Source: Streptomyces sp. S.PNR 29
GTDB taxonomy: Bacteria > Actinomycetota > Actinomycetes > Streptomycetales > Streptomycetaceae
Assembly: GCF_030386795.1 (NCBI RefSeq)
Contig: NZ_JANUQM010000013.1
Span: forward strand, 186,001-250,000
Reading direction: 5' to 3'
Length of the DNA: 64,000 bases
Shown here: positions 33,123 to 40,774 of the stretch, piece after piece
How positions within the stretch are numbered: position 1 is the stretch's first letter
Layout: every line of letters starts with the position of its first letter
Made by a program: the position numbers and the translations under genes
The notes under the pieces: generated by a model
Database searches by the model: none
Told to the model about the DNA's origin: nothing
Seen by the model: the letters and a program-made list of their open reading frames with translations, nothing else

Positions 33123-33692
33123 ATGACCATCGAGGCGAAACCGAGCTCCAGAGAGCGACTGCTGGAGGCGGCTGCCACGCTTGCCTACCGAGAAGGCGTC
33201 GGCATCGGCGTCGAGGCGCTGTGCAAGGCGGCGGGGGTGTCGAAGCGCTCCATGTACCAGCTGTTCGAGAGCAAGGACGAACTGCTGGCGGCGAGCCTGG
33301 AGCAACAGGCTTCCGCCTTCGTGGCGAAGCTCCTGCCCGCGGCGGACGATGGCCGGTCCCCCCGCGAGCGGATCCTGCACGTGTTCGAGCAGGTGGAGGT
33401 GCAGGCGGGTGGCCCCGAGTTCCAGGGCTGTCCCTACCTGGCTGCGCAGATCGAACTCAAGGACCAGAGCCACCCCGCGAGCCGGGTGGCCCACCGGGTC
33501 AAGGGAAACCTGACGGCCTTCTTCCGTGCCGAGGCCGAACAGGGCGGGGCGAGCGATCCCGACCTGCTGGCCCGGCAGCTCAGCCTGGTCTTCGACGGCG
33601 GCAGCGCCCGGGCGGGGATCGGAGCCGACACCCTCACAGGGCTCATCGCGCCCACGGTGACCACCCTGCTCGACGCGGCCGGCGTGCGCTGA
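33123..33692 (+). CDS. TetR family transcriptional regulator
   Basis: The 189-residue protein has a standard TetR DNA-binding domain (about 8-55; RERLLEAAATLAYREGVGIG, then CKAAGVSKRSMYQLFESKDEL) and a shorter ligand domain with FQGCPYLAAQIELKD in the middle. The ATG at 33123 has no clear Shine-Dalgarno site. An MFS transporter follows 100 bp downstream and is the likely target. Confidence 0.85.
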   Translation: MTIEAKPSSRERLLEAAATLAYREGVGIGVEALCKAAGVSKRSMYQLFESKDELLAASLEQQASAFVAKLLPAADDGRSPRERILHVFEQVEVQAGGPEFQGCPYLAAQIELKDQSHPASRVAHRVKGNLTAFFRAEAEQGGASDPDLLARQLSLVFDGGSARAGIGADTLTGLIAPTVTTLLDAAGVR

Positions 33693-33791
33693 CGCCTGCG
33701 CGCGAAGGACGCCCGGCGTCTTCGTCACCGGCTTCCGGTGTCCGTCGGCTCAACTGCGCACGCTGTACGGCAAGTTGTCAGGGCTCACGGC

Positions 33792-35117
33792 ATGATGGCT
33801 TCGGTGGACCCGATGAATGGCACACCGGAGCGGCCCCGGACACGCTGGGGAGTCTTCGCCCAAAGGGATTTCCGCCTGCTCTGGGTGGGCGAGACCGTCA
33901 GTGGTTTGGGGAACAGCGTCACCGCGGTGGCCTTGCCGCTGATCGCGGTCGTGGTGCTGGACGCCGACTCCACTGCCGTCGGCCTGATCACGGCGGCGGT
34001 GTGGCTTCCCTGGCTGCTGGTCGGTCTGCCGGTGGGCGCCTGGGTGGACCGGGTGCGCAAACGGCCACTGATGATCGCGTGCGACCTCGTGTCCGCGGCC
34101 GCGCTGGTGAGCGTTCCGCTGGCGGCATGGCTCGACGCGCTCACCTTTCGGCACATGGTCGTCGTCGCGTTGATCTGCGGCACCGCGGCGGTGTGCTTCA
34201 ACACCGCCTATCACTCGTACATCCGGATCGTGCTCGATGGCCGCAACCTCTTGGAGGGCAATGCCAAGCTGCAGGGCAGTGAGGCCGTCACCCAGGTCGC
34301 CGGGCCGGGGGCGGCGGGTCTGCTCGCCCAGGCGTTCGGCGCGGTCACCGCACTCGTCGCCGACGCGGTGACCTTCCTTGTCTCCGCCGTCTGCCTGAAG
34401 CGGATCAGGGCGGCCGAGCCCGACCGCGCTCCCGACGACGAACGCGACTCCCTCCGACGGCAGATCACCGAAGGGCTCCGCTTCGTGAGCCGGGACCGCT
34501 ACCTGCGGCCGATGGTCACCTGGGGCGCCATGATCAATATGGCGCTGATGGGCTATCAGGCGGTCCAGGTCGTGTTCCTCGTCCGCACCGTCGGACTCAA
34601 CCCGGCCACGGTCGGACTGCTGCTGGCCGGCGTCAGCACCGGCGGCATCGCGGGCGCCCTGGTCGCCACCAGGATCACCCGGCGCTTCGGCACCGCGCGC
34701 GGGCTGCTCCTCCTGCAGGCCGTCACCGCGCCCTTCGCACTGCTCCTGCCGATGACCACCGCCGGGCCGGGGCTGCTGCTGTTCGCGACGGGCGCCTTCG
34801 CCGTCGGGACCGGAATCTCCGTGGCCAATATCGTCGTCGGCAGCTTTCGGCAGAGTTACTGCCCGCCGCACATGCTCGGCCGGGTCGTGGCGACGGCAAT
34901 GATGATCAACCACAGCACCATCCCGCTCGGCTCCCTGCTCGGCGGCGTGCTCGGCGACGCCGTCGGATACCGACCGGCCATGTGGATCACGACGGCTGCG
35001 GTCGCGCCCTGCTGGCTCATCCTCGCCCTGAGCCCCATGCGCCGCGAGCGCGACCTGCCGCAGACCTATGAGCAGGCGCAGGCCAAGGACTCAAGAGGGA
35101 GGGAAGCGGCTGCCTGA
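33792..35117 (+). CDS. MFS transporter (MFS_3/enterobactin-exporter-like)
   Basis: The 441-residue, 12-helix carrier is of the group that includes EntS and macrolide-efflux-like proteins. Landmarks are WGVFAQRDFRLLWVGETVSGLGNSV before helix 1, GAWVDRVRKRPLMI (motif A) and a second half starting near VTWGAMINMALMGYQAV. The best start is ATG 33792 or 33795 (no strong ribosome site; ATG 33813 is also possible). It sits next to a TetR gene and inside the older accessory region. It ends 77 bp before the broken ATPase gene. Substrate unknown. Confidence 0.8.
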   Translation: MMASVDPMNGTPERPRTRWGVFAQRDFRLLWVGETVSGLGNSVTAVALPLIAVVVLDADSTAVGLITAAVWLPWLLVGLPVGAWVDRVRKRPLMIACDLVSAAALVSVPLAAWLDALTFRHMVVVALICGTAAVCFNTAYHSYIRIVLDGRNLLEGNAKLQGSEAVTQVAGPGAAGLLAQAFGAVTALVADAVTFLVSAVCLKRIRAAEPDRAPDDERDSLRRQITEGLRFVSRDRYLRPMVTWGAMINMALMGYQAVQVVFLVRTVGLNPATVGLLLAGVSTGGIAGALVATRITRRFGTARGLLLLQAVTAPFALLLPMTTAGPGLLLFATGAFAVGTGISVANIVVGSFRQSYCPPHMLGRVVATAMMINHSTIPLGSLLGGVLGDAVGYRPAMWITTAAVAPCWLILALSPMRRERDLPQTYEQAQAKDSRGREAAA

Positions 35118-35194
35118 TCAGAAAGCCACCCTCCGCCTGCACCTGGCCGGCTCAGCCTGTGTTCCTGCCACCGTCCCCATGCTCCGGCCCCTGC

Positions 35195-35971
35195 TCACAC
35201 TCCGCGCCAACCGCTGATCAGTTCCTCGGGGCCGTACACCGCCTGAAGGCCGGAACACCCGACGCCGCTGCGGGAGACCGCCACGAGCGGTACCGGCTCG
35301 TCGGTGATCGCTGCCCGGTGCTTCTGCAGCGCGGCCAGGTCGTGGCTGTCGAACGCGGAGTTCTCCAGCCACGTGACCGAGCCGAGAAAGAGCAACTGCT
35401 TGGCCACCGGCTGCCGGTCGGCGCCCACCAAGTCGATTTCGACGTCGTTGCCGCGGGTCCAGTACCCGCCGATCGCCGGGGCGGCGGGCAGGAGCCCGTC
35501 CGGCAGGAGGCGGGCGAGGGATTCCCGGACCAAGGGCTCGATCGCGCGGCCACGCCAGCTCGTCCACCGCTCCTTGATCCGGCTCAGCGTGAGATCTCCC
35601 CGCATCCGCTCGATCTCCGCCATGTGCGGATCCAGAAACGCGAGCCAGAACCGCAGGTAGGGGTCGGCCACCCGGTAGCGGCGTTCCTTCGACGGCCGCA
35701 GTGAGAGGGACAGCTCGGCGGCAAACGACTCGTTTCTCGGTCAGGACATCCGTGGCTCTGGTGAGCGTGGTGTGGGCGATGCCGCCGGCGGCGCGCGCGA
35801 CGTTGGTGAAGGTGCGCTCCTCGGACCCGATGGCACGCAGGACCTCCCTGCTCATCGCCTGCGGTGGGAACTCCGCGGCCAGAGAGCGCTCGGCGGAGAC
35901 CAGCAGCGCCGAGATCGGGTTGTCCAGCGAGTCACGGAGGAACTCCCAGACATCCGCTCCGGCCCTCTGGG
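35195..35971 (-). pseudogene. 3' remnant of an ATP-binding protein with C-terminal DUF234 nuclease-like domain
   Basis: Only the C-terminal 259 or so codons remain. The first part, in one frame, reads DVWEFLRDSLDNPISALLVS and a winged helix (FTNVARAAGGIAHTTLTRATDVLTEK). Near 35700 a single-base shift moves to another frame, KERRYRVADPYLRFWLAFLDPH, which continues with the DUF234 domain (GGYWTRGNDVEIDLVGADRQP). The whole AAA ATPase N-terminus is gone, and the fragment stops exactly where the 57-bp tRNA-Ser repeat begins. It appears to have been cut by recombination at that att site. Confidence 0.75.
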
Positions 35972-36028
35972 CTGGCGGAGGATACGAGATTCGAACTCGT
36001 GAGGGGTTGCCCCCAACACGCTTTCCAA
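35972..36028. repeat. distal att site: 57-bp copy of the tRNA-Ser(GGA) 3' part
   Basis: The 57 bp from CTGGCGGAGG to CTTTCCAA are identical to 42093-42149 inside the intact tRNA-Ser gene. The copy holds the acceptor 3' strand, T arm and variable arm but lacks the 5' half. It marks the far end of an integrated element of 6,121 bp. Confidence 0.95.
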
Positions 36029-36145
36029 CTGTGGTGGTGGGGTGGTGGGCTGTGTGCAGGGGCGTTCACCTGCGTACATGGGTGGTTGGCTATCGCCGTG
36101 GGGACGGCTCCAGATCTCAGCTGAACGGCCGTGAACGGCGTTGAA

Positions 36146-36166
36146 TGAGACGGAAACTGAGACGGA
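36146..36166. repeat. arm-type repeat, left end of element
   Basis: Two TGAGACGGA nonamers are separated by AAC. An identical 21-bp arrangement occurs at 42012-42032 near the other end, in the same orientation. Such paired short repeats near attachment cores are typical arm-binding sites of tyrosine integrases. Confidence 0.65.
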
Positions 36167-36219
36167 GCCCGCTCATAACTCGGGTGACGGCGGGCTGCGG
36201 TCGGCGCTAGCGTGCGGCG

Positions 36220-36822
36220 GTGATCAGCAGAGAGGGAGTACGCCTCGGTGCGGAGGCCGCACGTCGCCTGGCGCAGACAGGACTGTATGAGTTCGAGCCG
36301 GGGCTGACCGACGCCGAGTTCGCCCGCATCGAGCGCGAGTACGGCTTCGAGTTCGCTGACGACCACCGAGCGTTCCTCGCGGCCGGCCTTCCGGTCAACG
36401 TCCCTCCCGAGGACGGGCAGACCTGGTCCAGGCCGTGGCCGGAGTGGCGCTGTGGTGATCTGGACAGCTTGCGTAGACAGCTCGCCTGGCCAGTCGAAGG
36501 TGTTCTGCTCGACGTTGAGCACAACGGGTTCTGGTACGAGGGCTGGGGTGAGCGTCCAGCCGACGGGACGGCGACACTGGATACAGCGCGGTGCCATCTG
36601 GCGGAGGCGCCGGTGCTGGTGCCTGTGTATGCCCACCGATACCTGCCCGCTGGCCGGGGAAGCTTCGGGCATCCGGTGCTCTCGATGTGGCAGACCGACA
36701 TCATCTATTACGGCCTGGACCTGGTCGACTACATGCACCAGGAGTTCGACGAAGCGCGAGGTGACGTCGACGAGAACTGGAACGCGCGAGCAACGGTCCC
36801 CTTCTGGCGGGACCTTCTCTGA
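36220..36822 (+). CDS. SUKH-like (SMI1/KNR4-type) protein
   Basis: The 200-residue cytosolic protein has the SUKH-type core GLTDAEFARIEREYGFEFADDHRAFLAAGLPV near residue 30, a WPVEG...WYEGWG region, and HPVLSMWQTDIIYYGLDLVDYM near the end. SUKH proteins often act as immunity proteins for secreted toxins or sit in contact-dependent loci. No partner toxin is visible. It is the first gene inside the element; a hairpin follows it. GTG at 36220 is the start. GC content is moderately lower than the core. Confidence 0.7.
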   Translation: MISREGVRLGAEAARRLAQTGLYEFEPGLTDAEFARIEREYGFEFADDHRAFLAAGLPVNVPPEDGQTWSRPWPEWRCGDLDSLRRQLAWPVEGVLLDVEHNGFWYEGWGERPADGTATLDTARCHLAEAPVLVPVYAHRYLPAGRGSFGHPVLSMWQTDIIYYGLDLVDYMHQEFDEARGDVDENWNARATVPFWRDLL

Positions 36823-37213
36823 CTCCTCGGGGGTCCGTGGCCAGGCGGCGGGCGCTCAGCTTGGGAAGCTACGATCATTTGAGGTCAGCTCTGGTCCTGA
36901 CCTGCATGAATGGCCGAGGTACAGCTCGTGAGACTCGGCCGTTTTCACCGTGGTTCCCCGCTGCTCCCCGCTCGATCTGGTGCGCTTGTGGTGCGGCAGG
37001 GGTACGGGGCTCGCTCCCCCTGGAAGGCTCCTGGTAGTCCTGAGGTGTGCCCGTCGCGAGTTGGACAACCTGCCCCCTGGACCCTTCGTCCGCCGAGAGC
37101 ATCACGTGTGCTCTTGCAGGGCAGACGGTGGCCGCTCAACCCCTGTCCGCCGATCTCAGAGCAATTACGTCAAGTACGTTGCGTAGGGTTTGTGATGAAC
37201 ATAAGGTTCACCC
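36823..37213. other. gene-free stretch between the SUKH gene and the DUF262 gene
   Basis: It contains a hairpin (AGGTCAG / CTGACCT at 36882-36903) and a second hairpin described separately. No credible gene is seen. The last 60 bp should hold the promoter of the DUF262-AlbA gene, as the sequence turns AT-richer there. Confidence 0.4.
36912..36945 (+). terminator. putative terminator after the SUKH gene
   Basis: GGCCGAG (36912-36918) pairs with CTCGGCC (36934-36940), followed by GTTTTC. The stem is only 7 bp with a 15-nt loop, so it is weak. Confidence 0.4.
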
Positions 37214-39004
37214 GTGCAGAGTTCTGAGCTTTCCGTGCAGGGGCAGAGCCTCCAGACCCTTTACAACCTTTACTTCAATAAGAGGTTGGCTGTCAATCGC
37301 CGTTATCAGCGAAAGCTGGTATGGAGCGTGGAGGAGAAAGTTAAGCTCATTGACTCTGTCGTCAACGAGCTCCCCATTCCTTTGATCCTGTTGGCTCAAC
37401 GTAAGAAGGCTGGCGTTGAGACCTACGAGATCATCGATGGACTGCAGCGCCTCGATGCGTTCTTCTCCTTCATGGAGAACAAGTTCGCGTACAACGGCAA
37501 GTATTTTGATCTCGATACGATCGGGGACACGAAGGCTCGCCTCGATGCGGGGGAGATCTCTCAGGGACGCGAAAAGCTATCCCGGTCGGAATCTCTCGCC
37601 ATTGCCAATTATCAAATTCCGGTTTCGATCTATCGGGACGCTTCTACCTCTTCGATCGATGAGGTATTTCGTCGAATCAATAGCGGCGGCAGGCGTCTAA
37701 GTCTCCAAGAAATCCGACAGGCGGGGGTTCTGGGCTCGTTGGCGGATGTTGTGAGGCGCGCTAGTGCTTCGATTCGCGGCGACGGGACGTTTTCTGAATC
37801 CGTTTCTTTGAATGAAATGGATAAGTTGAGCATCTCTCGCCGCGGGCTCGAATATGGTCTAGCGATGGAGGACATGTTCTGGGTTCGACATGACATCGTC
37901 GCGCAAGAGGATATTCGATCTTCCGGCGACGAAGAAATGGTCCTGGATCTCGTCCTCGACGCAGTTATTCGTCCATGGCCTACGAGTGGCTGGCAGAACC
38001 GAGATGTGGCTTACGGGATTCAGCGAAAGATCCGAACGGCTTCTCCTGACGAAGTGAATTCTGCGATCGACGCTGTGGGGGTCGAGGAGCTTCACCAGAG
38101 AATCATCTCCGTAGTGGGCCTAGTCGATGACGTGATGGCAGGACACGGCTCACTGGGTCGGCACATGGTGAAGCTGGAGACCTATGAGAAGGGTACGCAG
38201 CGACAGTTCCAGGCAGTTTTTGCCGCGCTGTATTCGCTGACGTTCGAAGATGGCATGGTGCCGAAATCTCACGATGCCGTGCGTGCCGTCTTGGACAATT
38301 TCTGGGGTCGCGGCCTCTCTATTCCTACCGGAGGCAGCGCATGGGGAAAGGAAAAAAAGAGGACCCTCTATCCGAGCGTCAAGAAGAAGTTGAGAAGGGC
38401 TTTCTATAAGCCGGATCCTCAACGCGGCACGGTGCAATTGAACTCACGTATGTATATCGAGTCGTTGCTTCAGGGGCCAATCGCTGAGGATCCTCTAGTT
38501 GAACTAAAGCAAGGTTTTTGCACGCTCTCGGATCCACCGAAGGAGGACCTGGATCTCTTCGAGCAGGTAATGCAGACTGCCGTGGGTATGGCCAACCACG
38601 GAAAGTCTGCTCAAGGGCTAATCCTGATTGGAGTCGCCGACAAGCCATCTGCGGCGGGCCGACTGGAGCAACTCTTCGGAGTGAAGCCTGTTTCTGTGCA
38701 AAACCAACTTGTTGTCGGGACGGCTGAGCAAATCGGCCTTCTCGGGTATGACGAAGACAAGTGGTGGCGGAAGTGGCAAAGTAAGATTCAATCTTCCAAT
38801 CTGGCCACGGAATTCGCGAACAGCTTGGCCCACACCTTCAAGCCTGTGTACTGCGATGGGCTGCTGCTATGGGAGATGCGGCCTAGATCGATTGGTAAGC
38901 CGATCACCTACGATGGCCGATTTTTCGTGAGAATCGGAAGTTCCACTCAGGAATTGTCGGCCGACGACTTCCTTAGTCACATGACCATGCACTTTTCGCA
39001 GTAA
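37214..39004 (+). CDS. DUF262 (ParB-like) - Schlafen AlbA_2 fusion protein, candidate defence nuclease
   Basis: The 596-residue protein has two recognisable ends. Residues 10-180 are a DUF262 domain: NRRYQRKLVWSVEEKVKLIDSVVNELPIP, then the nucleotide-site motif IIDGLQRLDAFFSF near residue 75 and FRRINSGGRRLSLQEIRQAG. A long helical middle follows. Residues 425-590 form a Schlafen-type AlbA_2 domain (EDPLVELKQGF; TAVGMANHGKSAQGLILIGV; GRFFVRIGSSTQEL). GTG at 37214 follows AAGG. GC content is far below the flanking genes and rare A/T-ending codons abound, so it was acquired. In GmrSD the DUF262 domain is paired with a DUF1524 HNH nuclease; here AlbA_2 takes that place. Confidence 0.8.
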   Translation: MQSSELSVQGQSLQTLYNLYFNKRLAVNRRYQRKLVWSVEEKVKLIDSVVNELPIPLILLAQRKKAGVETYEIIDGLQRLDAFFSFMENKFAYNGKYFDLDTIGDTKARLDAGEISQGREKLSRSESLAIANYQIPVSIYRDASTSSIDEVFRRINSGGRRLSLQEIRQAGVLGSLADVVRRASASIRGDGTFSESVSLNEMDKLSISRRGLEYGLAMEDMFWVRHDIVAQEDIRSSGDEEMVLDLVLDAVIRPWPTSGWQNRDVAYGIQRKIRTASPDEVNSAIDAVGVEELHQRIISVVGLVDDVMAGHGSLGRHMVKLETYEKGTQRQFQAVFAALYSLTFEDGMVPKSHDAVRAVLDNFWGRGLSIPTGGSAWGKEKKRTLYPSVKKKLRRAFYKPDPQRGTVQLNSRMYIESLLQGPIAEDPLVELKQGFCTLSDPPKEDLDLFEQVMQTAVGMANHGKSAQGLILIGVADKPSAAGRLEQLFGVKPVSVQNQLVVGTAEQIGLLGYDEDKWWRKWQSKIQSSNLATEFANSLAHTFKPVYCDGLLLWEMRPRSIGKPITYDGRFFVRIGSSTQELSADDFLSHMTMHFSQ

Positions 39005-39302
39005 CGGCGAGGATGCTCTTCCTGGAATGGCCACGAGGTCGGTGTAGCGGCTTTGGGGTGGCGCTGCTTTGGCGCGAGTGATCATGGCCCCGTAAGCTTC
39101 CGGCGCGTCGGGCAGTCTGTGGACCTGCCCGGTAAAGCACGACGTTGGGGCCATGATCTTCGAGGCTCGCGCCAAAGTGGCTCCGTAAAGCCGTGGAGCC
39201 GACCGTCCCAGCCACGACGTACCCCGTCTCTCACGGCAAGAGGGTGATGCTCTAGCGCGCGGCACGGGCGCCGGCCGGGCTGGAGCGGGGCGGAGACAGG
39301 AG
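39005..39302. other. intergenic stretch upstream of the Rep remnant
   Basis: About 300 bp without a gene. It holds a long interrupted inverted repeat (listed separately) and then the junction where the rep frame loses its N-terminal part. Confidence 0.5.
39067..39177. repeat. long interrupted inverted repeat, possible origin or cruciform
   Basis: CTTTGGCGCGAG-T-GATCATGGCCCC (39067-39091) pairs with GGGGCCATGATC (39147-39158) and CTCGCGCCAAAG (39166-39177); the right arm has a 7-nt insert. An inner stem, CGGGCAG with CTGCCCG, lies between. The position just upstream of a RepSA-type gene suggests an origin or transfer-linked site, but this is inference. Confidence 0.6.
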
Positions 39303-40538
39303 CGCATCCGCCTCGACGGCCACCGCACCGAGTACGACGTCGACACCACAACCGGCGAGATCGGCCGCGTCCTCCACCACCTCGACTCGACCAGCCTCCC
39401 GGCCGGACAACTCCTCGTCCGCTGCAACAACCGCCGCACCACCCGCTGCCCGGCCTGCGCCGAGGTCTACCGCCGCGACACCTTCCACCTGATCACCTCT
39501 GGCCTGCGCGGCGGCAAGGGCATCCCCGAACACGTCGCCGCCCACCCGCGCGTGTTCGCCACCTTCACCGCCCCGCGCTTCGGCCCCGTCCACAACCGCC
39601 CTTCCAGCGGGCGCCCCTGCCGGTGCGGTATCCGCCACGACCAGGACGACGCTGAACTCGGCACCCCGCTCGACCCGGACACCTACGACTATGAAGCGGC
39701 CGTTCTCTGGAACGCGCACGCCGGTCCGCTGTGGCGGCGCTTCTCGACCTACCTGCGCCGGGAGGTCGCCAAGCGCGCGGGCCTGTCCCAGCGCCGTTTC
39801 CGCGAGCACGCCCGCGTGTCCTTCGCCAAAGTCGCCGAGTACCAAAAGCGCGGCGCCGTCCACTTCCACGCCGTCATCCGCATCGACGGCCCCAGCGGTG
39901 GCGACACCCCGCCCCCGGCCTGGGCGACCGCCGAGCTGCTGACCGACGCCATCGAGACGGCTGCCGCCAAGGTCAGCGTGGACGGCCCGGTCATCGACGG
40001 CCGCGCCCACACCTTCACCTTCGGACGACAGCTCGACGTCCGCACCATCCGCTCGGCCGACTTCAACGACGGCCAGGAGCTGACCGAACGAGCCGTCGCC
40101 GCGTACATCGCCAAGTACGCCACCAAGGGCGCCGAGACCGCGACGGGAGCTCTCGACCGGCCCCTGAAGTTCGCCGCCGAACTTGCCCAGCTCGACATCA
40201 GCGAACACGCACGCCGCATGATCCGCACCGCCTGGGCTCTCGGCGCCCGCAAGGACCTCGAACACCTCCGCCTGCGCGCCTGGGCCCACATGCTGGGCTT
40301 CCGCGGCCACTTCTCCACCAAGTCCCGCCGCTACTCCACCACCCTCGGCGCCCTCCGCGACGCCCGCGCCGAATGGCGCCGAGCCCAAGCCGCAGCAACC
40401 AACGGCCCCGAGCCCGACACCACGTACGTCCTCGCGCACTGGGTCTTCGCCGGAACCGGCCTGTCCGACGCCGAAGCCTGGCTCGCCGCGTCCCTCGAAC
40501 CCGCCCCTGGATTGGAAGGAGAACCGACCCATGGCTGA
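39303..40538 (+). pseudogene. repSA: RepSA-type replication initiator, 5'-truncated remnant
   Basis: About 411 codons remain. IRLDGHRTEYDVDTTTGEIG, the zinc-ribbon-like RCNNRRTTRCPACAEVY, FATFTAPRFGPVHNRP, the HUH-like VHFHAVIRIDG and AAYIAKYATKG with its candidate Tyr identify the pSAM2-type rolling-circle initiator of AICEs. No start codon lies upstream in this frame; the first, at 39552, would already be inside the conserved domain. The normal N-terminal 50 or more residues are missing. It overlaps the next gene by 8 bp, as in intact AICEs. Confidence 0.75.
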
Positions 40539-40763
40539 GCCCCGCACCGCTGCCACCGCGCTGGAGCCCACGACCCTTCCCTGGTGCTCCTGACCGTCGA
40601 GGAGGCGGCCCGGCGGCTCCGTATCGGCCGTACGACGTGCTTCCGGCTCGTGCTCGCTGGAGAGATCGAGTCGGTGACAGTCGGACGGCTGCGCCGCATC
40701 CCCGCCGATGCCATACCCGCCTACGTGTCCAAGCTCCGCCACCGACCCGCCGAAGCCGCCTGA
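40531..40763 (+). pseudogene. xis: excisionase (Xis, MerR-type helix-turn-helix), frameshifted
   Basis: The natural start is ATG 40531 after GGAAGGAGA. Its frame stops after 20 codons. The helix-turn-helix part (LLTVEEAARRLRIGRTTCFR, ending SKLRHRPAEAA) is in another frame from about 40584. Adding one base near 40580 would join them (TTLPLVLLTVEEA). A GTG at 40584 could start a 59-residue product, but no ribosome site precedes it. Excisionase would have been needed to release the element. Confidence 0.6.
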
Positions 40764-40774
40764 GGGGGGAAGCC

